Shown piece by piece: positions 44,951 to 54,554 of a stretch of 64,000 bases of DNA. This stretch comes from Caldifarciminota bacterium UBA1063 (GTDB lineage Bacteria > Hydrothermota > Hydrothermia > UBA1063): NCBI GenBank assembly GCA_002316275.1, contig DCDE01000035.1, positions 6,051 through 70,050 of the forward strand, in the 5' to 3' direction. The notes beneath the pieces are model-generated. The model saw nothing but the letters and a program-made list of their open reading frames with translations, made no database searches and was not told the DNA's origin. Position numbers and translations under genes: made by a program. The number at the start of each line of letters is the position of its first letter. The stretch's first letter is position 1.

Positions 44951-47900
44951 TTACGATGTGCTATTCGATTTAATTCTCTCTGCCCAGTATGGTACCGATA
45001 GCTTTTTGAAAACTGATATAGCTTTGCGCCTGTAATTTTCCGCTCTCTTAAGGTCCCCTGCTTTCTCAAGACAGTTTGCATACTCAGCATATGTTCTCGC
45101 TAAGTCATAACGATGTCCTATGTTACGAAGGATCGAAATGGCTTCCTCAAAATCCCTTTCAGCTTCTTTGTAATGCCCATTTGCAGTTTTAACTTTACCT
45201 GACAACATTAGGCGCCTCGCGGCCAGCGCAGGTTGCTGTTCGTCTCTACATTTACGAACTAAATAGGCGATTTGTCTTTCTGAAATCCTCTCACCTTTCG
45301 CCATTCGAATTTCGTATAAAACTAATTTAAATCTTTGGTATAATCCAACTCCATCAATTTTTTTGATCAACTTTGCCAGTTTATTGCAAGCATATTCAGC
45401 CTTATCTAGGTCGCCAGAATCTAAAAACATGAACGCAAGTGAAACATAAACTTCTGCAATATTTTTATTGAGCTTCAACGATTCAAAAATCTCTAAGCTC
45501 TTCAAAAAATATGATTCCGACAAATTAAATTCACCAATTGAATAATATACAGTACCTATTTGTGCCAGTACTACAGCTTTTAAATAAGGCATGTTAATCT
45601 TCTCAGACAAACTCAAGGCTTTTGTAAGAAGCTTCAAAGCTTTACGGAAGTAACCCAAATCCAAAAAATCAATACCCAAACTCAGAAGAGAAAACGCTTC
45701 CGTATTTTTATCTTTAATCTCTCTCGCCATTTTCAAAGTCTTACGGTGTATTTCGATTGCCCTCTTACAATTCCCCGTTTCATTAAAAATTATTCCCAAG
45801 TTTCTTAGAGCAGAAAGTTCGGAAGCCACATTTCCAGTTATGTGAAGGATGTTCGCGCTTTTCTCAAAATAAGTTTGGGCTTTTGAAAAGTCAGGCTCTC
45901 GAAATAAATATGTAACACCAATGTTATGTAAAATAGATCCCTGAATCCGTAAATATCCAATTCTTTCTGCAGCTTCAAGCGCAGCGTTGTACAATTCCAG
46001 TGCCTTATCTAAATTACCATACATAGAATATGTTGAAGCAATATCGCACAATACGCTTATCTTATTCCGCTCATCGTGAAGCTCTTCATAGATTGCGGAA
46101 GCTTTCCTAAACCACTCTAAGGCTTCTTCGTGACAGCACGTTCGATCATATATAACACCTTTATATCGCATGGCATTTGCTAAGATATCTTGCCTTCCTG
46201 CACTCGAAGCAAGCTCCATTGATTTATCTAAGTAAGCTTGAGCAACATTATACTTTGCAAGATCACTGTAGCAAAGCCCCATTCCCAAATATGATAAAGC
46301 CATCCCACCGGAGTCTTTCAAACCCTCAAAAATGTTATAAGCCTGCTTAAATTTATCGATTGCATCAAAAAACCTTGCGGTTTTTTCAAGAATATATCCA
46401 AGATTACAGAGAGCCGGAGCTTCAAGGCTCTTATCTCCAATTAACTGAGCAAGCTTGATCGCCTCTTCACAATTTGCGATAGCCTTTTCAGGTTCGCCTA
46501 GCAAGTTGTATACATCAGCCAGCTTGTTGAGGATATTAATTTTCTTAATCTCTTTCTCCTCTATATCCTTGGAACTATCAAGGCAATCGATAGCCCATGA
46601 ACAGTATTTAGCAGCTTCCCGATATGAGTAGAGTTCTATAGCTTTTTCTATAGATTTCATACAAAAATCAATTGCATTTGAAAAATCACCACTTTTATAG
46701 TAATGATACGCAATTTCTTCAAGATCTTCAGGGAATAGCTCCCTAAGCACTTCAGCAACCATATGATGCATAACCCTTCTTCGCTCCCCATCCATCCAGA
46801 AATAAATTGCATCCCTAACAATATCTGCTGTAAAGTTATATTTGTATGAATCGGTCTTCTCAATGAAACCCAACTTTATTAGCTGGTCAAGAATTTCATT
46901 AAGTACGCCATAATCCATTCTGGATATTTCTTTAACTAATTCGAGATTGAATGGTCTTCCAAACACTGACAAAATTTCTAATAAATAGGATTGCACTTCA
47001 TTAAGATTAGATAATCTCATTTCAACGACTACATTAATGGAATCGGGAATATTATCGCTAATCTCCGTTCTAAATTCCCATCTATCATGAGCCCAGTAAA
47101 TATCTCCTGTGGAAACCATATATTTAATGAGTTCATACAAAATATACGGATTCCCACCACCCTTTGCAACCAAAAATCTGGTGAATTCCTCGGGCACATC
47201 CTGCCCGAGCACACAAGTTATAAGTTGATGCACTCCCTCTATTTTAAGCGGACCTAAATCTATAATCAGAGATGGTGCCTCTCTTACAATATTTGTAATC
47301 AATTTAGAGAGAGTCTCTTCTCTGTGCATTTCCTCGATCCTCGATGTAAAAATCATAGGCACTTTGTCCGCGATCGACGACCTCGCTATAAAATGAAAAA
47401 CCTCAAGGGAATGTAAATCTGCCCACTGCACGTTGTCGACAAATAGTAACAGTGTACGCCCAGCGTTAGTTACTATCTCTAAAACATCTTGTATTGCATC
47501 GAATAACCTAAACTTATCAATAACATATACAGGTTCCTCATTTTTTTCGCCTAAGGGAGGAAATAATTTAGAAATTTCCCCCATAGAACTTGCAGATAAC
47601 TTACTAAAAAGTTCTACATTCTCTTTTACAAGTTGCTTTAATATTGCCCTCACAGAATAGAGGATTACAGACTGTGTCACAGGTGATAGGGTTACTTCAA
47701 CCTTGATAAAGTCAGAAAGCTGAGGATAATTCAGAACTTCTTTTACTAACCTAGTTTTTCCTATACCAATTTCACCCTTAACCAATACAAATCCACCAGG
47801 CTGCCCTTTACTGGTGAGAAAGGAAATAATTTTGGCCACTTCTTCTTCTCTTCCAATGAGGTCGTGAGTTGGAATAGAGAGGGTTTTTAACTTATCAAGG

Positions 47901-48388
47901 GTCCCTATCCTACTTCTTCCTTGCCTTTTCGCAGCCAGAAGGCTCCTATCCGCCAATTCGAAGAGCTTATCCCATGTATCAGCGTGGTATTGAAAAGAGG
48001 CTATACCTGCACTTGCTGTTAATTTTATCTTACTAAACTCCCTTTCTTTGCACCGTGCCAATATCCTTTCTACAATTTTTATTGCTTCTTCATATTCAAC
48101 ATCAAAAAGAATTGCAATAAATTCGTCTCCACCATACCTAATTACAATATCTTCCATTCGAAGTGAACTTTTCAAAAACTCAGTAAATTCCCTTAAAACT
48201 AAATCCCCAACGCTATGACCATAAAAATCATTTACCCTCTTAAAATAATCGACATCAAAAATCACCAGTTGGAAAGTCCTACCCTCAGAACGAGTCTTCT
48301 CTATTAATTCATCAATTTTTTCTTCTAAGAAAGCCCTATTATATACACCCGTTAATGTGTCGACATATAAGCGCTTATTCTCTTTCAT
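44951..48388 (-). CDS. GGDEF diguanylate cyclase fused to an AAA/STAND ATPase and TPR repeats
   Basis: 1145 residues, no signal peptide. The GGDEF domain (1-160) has RYGGDEF with GGDEF at 86-90, and an inhibitory RxxD site (RMED, 77-80) exactly five residues before it, so product inhibition is expected. A P-loop ATPase follows, with GREEEV at about 179, Walker A GEIGIGKT at 205-212 and LLLFVDNVQWAD near 315, as in signal-transducing ATPases of the AAA_16 type. From about 590 to 1130 there are roughly twelve TPR units (ALCNLGYILEKTARFFDAID, ALSYLGMGLCYSDLAKYNVA). A minus-strand TATAAT lies at 48412-48417. The output is probably cyclic di-GMP, gated by ligand or protein binding. Confidence 0.88.
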   Translation of the reverse strand: MKENKRLYVDTLTGVYNRAFLEEKIDELIEKTRSEGRTFQLVIFDVDYFKRVNDFYGHSVGDLVLREFTEFLKSSLRMEDIVIRYGGDEFIAILFDVEYEEAIKIVERILARCKEREFSKIKLTASAGIASFQYHADTWDKLFELADRSLLAAKRQGRSRIGTLDKLKTLSIPTHDLIGREEEVAKIISFLTSKGQPGGFVLVKGEIGIGKTRLVKEVLNYPQLSDFIKVEVTLSPVTQSVILYSVRAILKQLVKENVELFSKLSASSMGEISKLFPPLGEKNEEPVYVIDKFRLFDAIQDVLEIVTNAGRTLLLFVDNVQWADLHSLEVFHFIARSSIADKVPMIFTSRIEEMHREETLSKLITNIVREAPSLIIDLGPLKIEGVHQLITCVLGQDVPEEFTRFLVAKGGGNPYILYELIKYMVSTGDIYWAHDRWEFRTEISDNIPDSINVVVEMRLSNLNEVQSYLLEILSVFGRPFNLELVKEISRMDYGVLNEILDQLIKLGFIEKTDSYKYNFTADIVRDAIYFWMDGERRRVMHHMVAEVLRELFPEDLEEIAYHYYKSGDFSNAIDFCMKSIEKAIELYSYREAAKYCSWAIDCLDSSKDIEEKEIKKINILNKLADVYNLLGEPEKAIANCEEAIKLAQLIGDKSLEAPALCNLGYILEKTARFFDAIDKFKQAYNIFEGLKDSGGMALSYLGMGLCYSDLAKYNVAQAYLDKSMELASSAGRQDILANAMRYKGVIYDRTCCHEEALEWFRKASAIYEELHDERNKISVLCDIASTYSMYGNLDKALELYNAALEAAERIGYLRIQGSILHNIGVTYLFREPDFSKAQTYFEKSANILHITGNVASELSALRNLGIIFNETGNCKRAIEIHRKTLKMAREIKDKNTEAFSLLSLGIDFLDLGYFRKALKLLTKALSLSEKINMPYLKAVVLAQIGTVYYSIGEFNLSESYFLKSLEIFESLKLNKNIAEVYVSLAFMFLDSGDLDKAEYACNKLAKLIKKIDGVGLYQRFKLVLYEIRMAKGERISERQIAYLVRKCRDEQQPALAARRLMLSGKVKTANGHYKEAERDFEEAISILRNIGHRYDLARTYAEYANCLEKAGDLKRAENYRRKAISVFKKLSVPYWAERIKSNSTS

Positions 48389-48504
48389 TTAATCTCACAG
48401 CCCTTAGTTATATTATAACGCAATTTTAAAAAAAAGGAAATACAACCTATCCAATTAGTAAATAAGACTAAATGAATCAAAAAGAAAATGTAAACCACTA
48501 ATTT

Positions 48505-48532
48505 TTGAGTTCTGAGGAACATCTGTTAAAAT
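48505..48532 (+). promoter_or_regulatory. Promoter of the TPR gene at 48541, apparently leaderless
   Basis: TTGAGT (48505-48510), 16 bases, TAAAAT (48527-48532), then 8 bases (ATTTAGCG) to the ATG at 48541. The same TTG could be misread as a start codon of a longer frame, but it is better explained as the -35 box. Confidence 0.6.
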
Positions 48533-48540
48533 ATTTAGCG

Positions 48541-49272
48541 ATGTTTAATTTGATGTTCTGTTTAATTTTAATGTCCTCTAATATAGCATTATTAGCAAAA
48601 GGGGACTCACTGTTTGCACTTCTAAAATATGAAGAAGCCCTTAAAGTATATGAGACAGCTTACCGAGAAAACAGCGGCGATTACGAAACCCTCTGGAGGC
48701 TTGCAATGGTTTATTTAAGCCTGGGAGAGGAGTTAAAAGATAAAAAAGTGGCTCAAAAAAATTATGACTTAGCGTTAAACTACGCTAAAAAGGCTACAAA
48801 AGTAAATCCTGACGGGGATTGGGGGTGGACTTTTTTTGCAGCCGTTAATGGGGTAACTGCTCTTTCCGTAGGAGGGAAAGAAAAAGTAAAATATGCAATG
48901 ATAATCAAGGAAGCAGTGAACAAGGCGCTCAGTATCAATCCGAATAATGACCTAGCAAATTTTATATGGGGATCATACAACTTTGAAGCAGCAACACTCA
49001 ATCCTATGTTGAGGAGTTTTGCAAAAACTATATTTGGGGAGGTCCCGGAGGGTACAATTGAGAATGCGGAAAAGTACATCAAAAAAGCTACACTTTTAAA
49101 TCCTGCGAGAATTCAGTACCACTACGAACTTGCAAGGGTTTACGAATACCAAGAAAAAATTGATGAGGCGAAAAACACCCTGAGGAAAGCAATTAGTCTT
49201 AAACCGCAGATAAGAGAAGATATCAAGTACCTCGAGAAAGCAAAAAAAATGCTCCAGAAATTGGAGAAGTAA
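48541..49272 (+). CDS. Exported or membrane-anchored TPR-repeat protein
   Basis: 243 residues from the ATG at 48541; the upstream TTG at 48505 falls in the promoter. MFNLMFCLILMSSNIALLAKG is a signal peptide or anchor. TPR pairs follow (LLKYEEALKVYETAYRENSG, YETLWRLAMVYLSLGEELKD, AEKYIKKATLLNPARIQYHY, IDEAKNTLRKAISLKP). The spacing with a long insert around NGVTALSVGGKEKVKYAM resembles RMD1/tetratricopeptide proteins of unclear function. It stands alone between two minus-strand genes. Confidence 0.65.
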   Translation: MFNLMFCLILMSSNIALLAKGDSLFALLKYEEALKVYETAYRENSGDYETLWRLAMVYLSLGEELKDKKVAQKNYDLALNYAKKATKVNPDGDWGWTFFAAVNGVTALSVGGKEKVKYAMIIKEAVNKALSINPNNDLANFIWGSYNFEAATLNPMLRSFAKTIFGEVPEGTIENAEKYIKKATLLNPARIQYHYELARVYEYQEKIDEAKNTLRKAISLKPQIREDIKYLEKAKKMLQKLEK

Positions 49273-49362
49273 CTTAACTCACCATCTATACATTTAAATC
49301 AGATTATGTTTCTTGTCTCAACTATATTTCTCTATTTCGCAAAAATACGGAAATATTATAAT

Positions 49363-49392
49363 AAAAGAGAAACTTGCGTATTGCTTCGCAAG
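49363..49392 (-). terminator. Terminator of the ten-gene minus-strand run
   Basis: On the minus strand CTTGCG (49387-49392) and CGCAAG (49373-49378) form a 6-bp stem with an 8-base loop, followed by TTTCTCTTTT. A second inverted repeat ATCTATC/GATAGAT sits just before it (about 49398-49420). The T-run is interrupted, so efficiency is uncertain. Confidence 0.5.
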
Positions 49393-49434
49393 AGATTATC
49401 TATCCGACTTTGAGATAGATCGCGACAAAAAGAA

Positions 49435-50760
49435 CTAACCCTTAATATATTCCATAGGGTCTATGAATTCCGCTTCAAGATCGGTAAAATATTCTTTAAG
49501 GGTAGATGCTTTACCCACAATAAGAATAAAAGGATGATCAAAGTTAAAAAACCTTAACGCTACATCGTTCAATTCCTGAATCTTTATGCCTTTAATCTCA
49601 TTTACCTCTTCCTCAAAGTGAAAATACGGAAGTTCGTAAATCACCTCTTCAGTAATCATAGAGAGGAGCTGTGCATAACTTTCCATTTTGAGGGGTGTGT
49701 TCCCTTTAAAAAATGAGACGGCATCCTGAAGCTCTTCCTCACTAAAACCTTCTTTATGTACCTTTGATAATTCATCAAAGATAAGATCAAATGCCCTCCT
49801 TACATTTCTCTTATTAGTCTCACAGGCAATCACTTTATATGCCCCAACAATGTTCCCATTTAGTGGAATCCCAACATTAATGGATGAACTTGCAGAGTAA
49901 GTTAAAGCCTCCTTCACCCTTAGTCGCTTCATTAGCCTTGAAGATAAATCGGAACCCCCAAAAATGAAGTTTGCTACTTTCAAGTGCTGGTAACTTGGAT
50001 GACTTCTGGGAATTGAAGGGGCTATGACTCTAATATGTGCCTGCTCAATGTCCATATCAACGAAGTAAATCTTATCAAATTTCGGATATGACTCCCGTAA
50101 GTTCACAAGAGTAAACTCAGCACTACGTACATCTTTAAGAACTTCAAAGTCCTGTATTCGCTCTTGAAGATCAAGATTTGAAACTACCACAACCCTTATC
50201 CTCGTTTTCCCCAAGAGCCCCGCATAGAAATCCTTTATCTCATTTAGCTCAAGACTAAGAACGTCTGGGATCAACCCAAAATCGGGTAAAGCCCTCAATT
50301 CGGGAACGTTTTGAAAGTAAAAATAGTTGCAAAAATACGATGCAATAAACTCAGGGTCCTGGAAACCCAGTTGAATAGCTGTTACATACTGATCTTTTAG
50401 CCTCTTAAAGTCCTCTCCTCTAAAGGCTGGCGCAGTCATTATTTCACTTAACTTAGTAATGCTATCACTAAAAAAATCTGAAAGACCATCACTCTCAAAT
50501 GTGCTAATAGAGTATCCTGAACGTACCTTAAGCCTTAGACCCATCCTCTCAAGTTCTTGCGAAAAGTCGACTGGAGATTTCCCCACGGGACCTTCGTTTA
50601 TGAGCTTTAATGTGAAATTGTGAATCCCTCTTTTACCTTTCTCATGAACCGATCCTTTATCTATGAGGAGATTGGTATAGAAAATGGGAAATTTCTCCCT
50701 TCGCAGATAATAGACCTCAAAATTGTCTGAGATTTTTAGCTTAAATACTCTATTATCCAT
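49435..50760 (-). CDS. M16-family peptidase subunit lacking the zinc motif
   Basis: 441 residues from the ATG at 50760, which has GGAG six bases before it; a TTG four codons earlier is part of that site. The M16 fold is clear (FYTNLLIDKGSVHEKGKRGIH, LRVKEALTYSASSSINVG with the R-Y-like substrate-binding pair region), but the HxxEH zinc motif is gone; the aligned stretch reads HNFTLKLINEG. In two-subunit M16 proteases one partner is catalytic and the other is not, and the catalytic type lies immediately upstream with an 8-base overlap. Together they probably form a heterodimer. Confidence 0.83.
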   Translation of the reverse strand: MDNRVFKLKISDNFEVYYLRREKFPIFYTNLLIDKGSVHEKGKRGIHNFTLKLINEGPVGKSPVDFSQELERMGLRLKVRSGYSISTFESDGLSDFFSDSITKLSEIMTAPAFRGEDFKRLKDQYVTAIQLGFQDPEFIASYFCNYFYFQNVPELRALPDFGLIPDVLSLELNEIKDFYAGLLGKTRIRVVVVSNLDLQERIQDFEVLKDVRSAEFTLVNLRESYPKFDKIYFVDMDIEQAHIRVIAPSIPRSHPSYQHLKVANFIFGGSDLSSRLMKRLRVKEALTYSASSSINVGIPLNGNIVGAYKVIACETNKRNVRRAFDLIFDELSKVHKEGFSEEELQDAVSFFKGNTPLKMESYAQLLSMITEEVIYELPYFHFEEEVNEIKGIKIQELNDVALRFFNFDHPFILIVGKASTLKEYFTDLEAEFIDPMEYIKG

Positions 50761-51982
50761 ATAGTACTCCAAGCGTTTCGCGCTCCTCCACTAAATAACT
50801 TTTGAAAAGACTTGTCACTTCACCAAGGGAAACCTTCTTTAACTCCTCTGGATACCTATTAATATCTTCAGCTGTGCCGCAGAGCTCAAATTCTCCTAGT
50901 TCAAATACAACATCCCTAACCGATTCTATGTTAAAGAAAAATTCTGTCAGAAGTTTGCTCTTTGCTGTATTAACCATATCAATATTTATTTTATCTTTTG
51001 ACTCCCAAAGTCCTTTCTCGAGAATTTCTACAGCTTTAAAGATATCTATACCAGGGACTGGCACTCCTACCATGGTAAATAGTCCAGAATCCTTCAAAAA
51101 ACTGGATTCGCAATTCAATGAGGTAAATATGCCTTTATTGTACACAAGCTCTCTTACTAAGACACCCCATTTACCTCCACAGAGTACTTCACCAAGTACA
51201 TCGAGAGCATACATATGTCTGTGGCCAAAAGCTGCTGTTTTGAAACCCAATGAGATCATTGGACTAACATACTTTTTCTTAATCTTAAGAAACCGCTTCT
51301 CAGACTGCAGCGGTTCTGAAGGGTTAGCAAAGTTAAAGTCGCTACTCTTAATGATACTCCCAAAATATTTATCTGCAAGCGAAAAAACCTTATCAGGACT
51401 AACGCCACCTGCTACCACTAATATGGCGTTCGAAGGCACATAAAGTGCATTGTAATACTCTAAAACATCGTGAAGTGAAATCTTCTCAAGATCTTCCATA
51501 AAGCCGATTACTGGAAACCGGTAGGGATGCACTTGAAAAAGGGTGAGCCAAAACTTTTCCATAAAGCATTCCACAGGGTTATCGAGAGTTGTATATCGCC
51601 TCTCATCTTTAACGACCTCCATTTCTTCTTCAAAGTCTGTTATCTCAAGATTTACCATGCGATCCGCCTCCATAGACAAAAACGTCTCAAGACCATCAAC
51701 GGGTAAAAAAGCGTAGTATATCGTATAATCTTTAGAGGTGTAAGCATTATCGTAACCGCCTGTTTTTTGGATTTTTTTGGAATAATCCTCGGAGGCCAAA
51801 TTTTTTGTGCCTTTAAACATCATATGCTCTAGTATATGAGAGATACCCGTAATTCCTTCCCTTTCAGTTCTACTTCCTGCTCCATACAAAATAGCAGATG
51901 CCACCATAGGACTATACTTATCTTCATTTACCACCACCTTTAAACCGTTCCCAAGATTACGTTTCTCTATAACCAATTCCAT
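50753..51982 (-). CDS. M16-family zinc protease, catalytic subunit
   Basis: 409 residues. The inverted zinc motif HILEH sits near residue 50 in GISHILEHMMFKGT, with the third ligand Glu in the EEEMEVVKDERRYTTLDNP block. NLGNGLKVVVNEDKYSP is the usual N-terminal strand. No signal peptide, so cytoplasmic unless exported unusually. These proteases degrade peptides inside a clamshell formed with a non-catalytic partner, here the following gene. It starts 4 bases after smpB. Confidence 0.9.
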   Translation of the reverse strand: MELVIEKRNLGNGLKVVVNEDKYSPMVASAILYGAGSRTEREGITGISHILEHMMFKGTKNLASEDYSKKIQKTGGYDNAYTSKDYTIYYAFLPVDGLETFLSMEADRMVNLEITDFEEEMEVVKDERRYTTLDNPVECFMEKFWLTLFQVHPYRFPVIGFMEDLEKISLHDVLEYYNALYVPSNAILVVAGGVSPDKVFSLADKYFGSIIKSSDFNFANPSEPLQSEKRFLKIKKKYVSPMISLGFKTAAFGHRHMYALDVLGEVLCGGKWGVLVRELVYNKGIFTSLNCESSFLKDSGLFTMVGVPVPGIDIFKAVEILEKGLWESKDKINIDMVNTAKSKLLTEFFFNIESVRDVVFELGEFELCGTAEDINRYPEELKKVSLGEVTSLFKSYLVEERETLGVLYG

Positions 51983-51986
51983 TTCT

Positions 51987-52451
51987 CTATTCCATCTCCC
52001 TCTTCATAGCTCTCTGAATCTCCCGCTCAACAATTCTCTTTTTAAGCTCTTCTCGCTTCTCGTAAAGCTTTTTCCCTCTACCAAGCCCCAACACAACCTT
52101 GATCAAATTCCTCTTCTCCACAACCATAAGGGGTATCAGAGTGAAGCCCCTCTCCTTGACCTTGCCTATAAGCCTTTTTATTTCATACTTATGTAGTAGA
52201 AGCTTCCTCGGTCTTAATGGATTTAACTTGGATATCCTATCCTTCTCATACGGCGTGATATGCATATTAATAATATAAACCTCACCATTTCTTATATCAG
52301 CATAAGCCTCTTTAAGGGAAACCTTACCTTCCTTTACCGATTTCACCTCGCTGCCTTTCAGAACTATGCCTGCTTCGTACGTCTCCAGGATTTCAAAATC
52401 ATGATATGCCTTTTGGTTCTTCACAATAATGCGCTCAGGATGTTTATTCAT
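51987..52451 (-). CDS. smpB: SsrA-binding protein SmpB
   Basis: 154 residues. Blocks: NQKAYHDFEILETYEAGIVLKG, EVKSVKEGKVSLKEAYA, INMHITPYEKD, RPRKLLLHK and the basic C-terminal tail KREELKKRIVEREIQRAMK that enters the ribosome channel. It delivers tmRNA to stalled ribosomes. No ssrA gene was recognised in this window. Confidence 0.96.
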   Translation of the reverse strand: MNKHPERIIVKNQKAYHDFEILETYEAGIVLKGSEVKSVKEGKVSLKEAYADIRNGEVYIINMHITPYEKDRISKLNPLRPRKLLLHKYEIKRLIGKVKERGFTLIPLMVVEKRNLIKVVLGLGRGKKLYEKREELKKRIVEREIQRAMKREME

Positions 52452-53186
52452 TTACTCAATACTCAACATTATGCCGTTAATATCTGGTAGTTCGGACTGT
52501 ACTCTATAAGTATAGTGAAGCACGATCTTCTTGTACTTCAACCTAATGGAAATAAAAGGCACGAACTGCAAGCTATCAAAGTATTTCAAAAAACTAGCAC
52601 CTGCAAGAACACCAGCATTTTTCAAATTATACATAAGGGCACCGGAGAATGTGTATTCATCTGAACTTACGAAATCCATCCTCAGGGTATGATATGGGCC
52701 AAACAATTCACCGTAAAAGAGATATTGCTCCCCCGCTAAAGCACCTAATAGAAGGTTTTCAAACCTGTACAAAGGTCTATGTATCTCGATACCCGCCCAA
52801 GCGGATTTTTTCAAAAATTCGGGCGCCGATGCCCTCATTCCATTAATAGAAAATCTGCATTTAATTAGATCTAAATCAAAGCATAATGATATATTTCCTC
52901 TTAAAATCCCAAATTCAAAATCACCCTGAGGTTCCCCATAAATGTCTGTCCCTTGAATCTCTCCCGAATTAAGATAAGCAACATCGATGGCCAAAATACC
53001 TCTCTGAAATAACATAGAATAACTATTGATTCCCGCAGGGAGAAACACAATTCCACTGGCAAATAATGGATTTGTATAATCTTTCAATGCAGGTTTTGAA
53101 AATCCAGTAAGTTCCAAAGGGAACATCGGGACTCTTTCATAAGGATACGAGAAAATCATCAAGAAAATAGATAATATATATCCCAA
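52452..53186 (-). CDS. Putative outer-membrane protein, PorV/PorQ-like
   Basis: 244 residues. MGYILSIFLMIFSYP is signal-like. The next segment, FSKPALKDYTNPLFASGIVFLPAGINSY, resembles the start of PorV/PorQ-type barrels of type IX secretion, and the rest alternates amphipathic strands (GNISLCFDLDLIKCRFSING, YTFSGALMYNLKNAGVLAGA, VPFISIRLKYKKIVLHYTYR). Size fits a small barrel, somewhat shorter than PorV. It lies directly after the TldE-like gene and before smpB. Assignment is by pattern only; a generic barrel is the alternative. Confidence 0.45.
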   Translation of the reverse strand: MGYILSIFLMIFSYPYERVPMFPLELTGFSKPALKDYTNPLFASGIVFLPAGINSYSMLFQRGILAIDVAYLNSGEIQGTDIYGEPQGDFEFGILRGNISLCFDLDLIKCRFSINGMRASAPEFLKKSAWAGIEIHRPLYRFENLLLGALAGEQYLFYGELFGPYHTLRMDFVSSDEYTFSGALMYNLKNAGVLAGASFLKYFDSLQFVPFISIRLKYKKIVLHYTYRVQSELPDINGIMLSIE

Positions 53187-54554
53187 TTATTCCTCCTCGG
53201 TACTGAACCCAATAAAATTAAATCCATCACACCTCAAATACGGAAGTTGATAACTCGCAGGTAGGTCCATACCGTACGAATTTAGAAAGCCAACCTCTTC
53301 CACCTCTTTAGAGACACCGGTGATATTGTTAAATAAGTCTATAAAATTCACATGGAAACGGAGGCTGGGAAGTCTTACCCATTTTCTATTTCTTATCCGA
53401 AAGGTCCCATCCCTTGTCATACCAGTAAGTGTAAAGGTTTTCGGATCAAGCACATTTACATAGTGAAATCTGCTGACGTATATTACATCGTGAGATTCTT
53501 GAATCAGCTCTTCTAATGATTTATCTCCGCCTGGCATTCCCAGATGCCCCGCGAAAGGGTATGAACTCATAGGCTCTAATGAATGACCTGTACTCTTCTT
53601 ATTGAAAATTTTTGCAGTTCTCTTATCAAAAATAAACCTCTTAAATATACCATTTTCAAAGATCGTTAGTTTCCTCTTAGGAATGCCTTCAAAATCAAAG
53701 GGCATACTGAAATGAGGGTCTCTTAAAGGTTTATCTATCAATGTAAATTCACTTCCAAAGACCCTTCTACCTTCCATACCAGCCAAGAAAGAGCTCCCCT
53801 GCTCAAGAGCCCCAGCAGAAAAACCTACGAATTGCATAAGATCAAGCACTTCTTTAACAGCATAAGGAGAGAGAATGACGGTATACCTACCAGGCTTAAA
53901 GTGAACTCCAGCATACCTCATTTTAAGAAACCCTCTCAACTTCGTAAAAATGTCATCATACTTTACGGAGTCCAGAGAGGGACCAGAATACTGTACCCAA
54001 AAGGTGTCTTTATCGACTACATCCTCTGGAAGAAGAGCAAGGTGAAGAGTACTGAAAGATAACCCCGCATTAAGATCCAGATTATTGTATATACCAACAA
54101 AGTTCAGGCTTGACCTCATTATTCCGTAAAACGTGAAATCTCCAGAAAATTCACGAAAAATCTTCCCCAAAAACCTGGTTTTCTCCTCAGGACCCAACCT
54201 AGCGACTGCTGGGTCTACTTGCTCAAAGAACAAATTTTTTTTTGCTTCAGGTATTGGTAAATAGGGATCTTCTTCTGAATTTAAGGCAAGCTCTTCTGCT
54301 CTTTTCACCAAAGCGATCAACCCTTCTTTTGTAGCATCAGTAGTCAAACTTAGGCCACACTTATCACCAAATCTAACCCTTACAGAAATCTGCAACCTAT
54401 TTACATTGGTATACTGGTGAATAGTGCTCTCAGTAAATCTGGCATTATCCTCGAGGGTATGTAAGATTGCAACCTCGATAAATCCTCCGGAAGACGCATT
54501 AAGCACTTCTCTTGCTATATCAAAATATTTTTCAGAATCTATATATCTTGCCAT
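53187..54554 (-). CDS. TldE/PmbA-like peptidase-complex subunit
   Basis: 455 residues, overlapping pyrC by 23 bases. The TldD/PmbA fold is seen in the N-terminal AREVLNASSGGFIEVAILHT and VRVRFGDKCGLSLTTDAT, and in the C-terminal GRYTVILSPYAVKEVLDLM, AGALEQGSSFLAGMEGRRVFG and LTGMTRDGTFRIRNRKW. The HExxxH zinc motif of TldD is absent, so this is the non-catalytic E type, which normally works with TldD in a heterodimer that clips unfolded peptides. No tldD gene is in the window. Confidence 0.82.
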   Translation of the reverse strand: MARYIDSEKYFDIAREVLNASSGGFIEVAILHTLEDNARFTESTIHQYTNVNRLQISVRVRFGDKCGLSLTTDATKEGLIALVKRAEELALNSEEDPYLPIPEAKKNLFFEQVDPAVARLGPEEKTRFLGKIFREFSGDFTFYGIMRSSLNFVGIYNNLDLNAGLSFSTLHLALLPEDVVDKDTFWVQYSGPSLDSVKYDDIFTKLRGFLKMRYAGVHFKPGRYTVILSPYAVKEVLDLMQFVGFSAGALEQGSSFLAGMEGRRVFGSEFTLIDKPLRDPHFSMPFDFEGIPKRKLTIFENGIFKRFIFDKRTAKIFNKKSTGHSLEPMSSYPFAGHLGMPGGDKSLEELIQESHDVIYVSRFHYVNVLDPKTFTLTGMTRDGTFRIRNRKWVRLPSLRFHVNFIDLFNNITGVSKEVEEVGFLNSYGMDLPASYQLPYLRCDGFNFIGFSTEEE

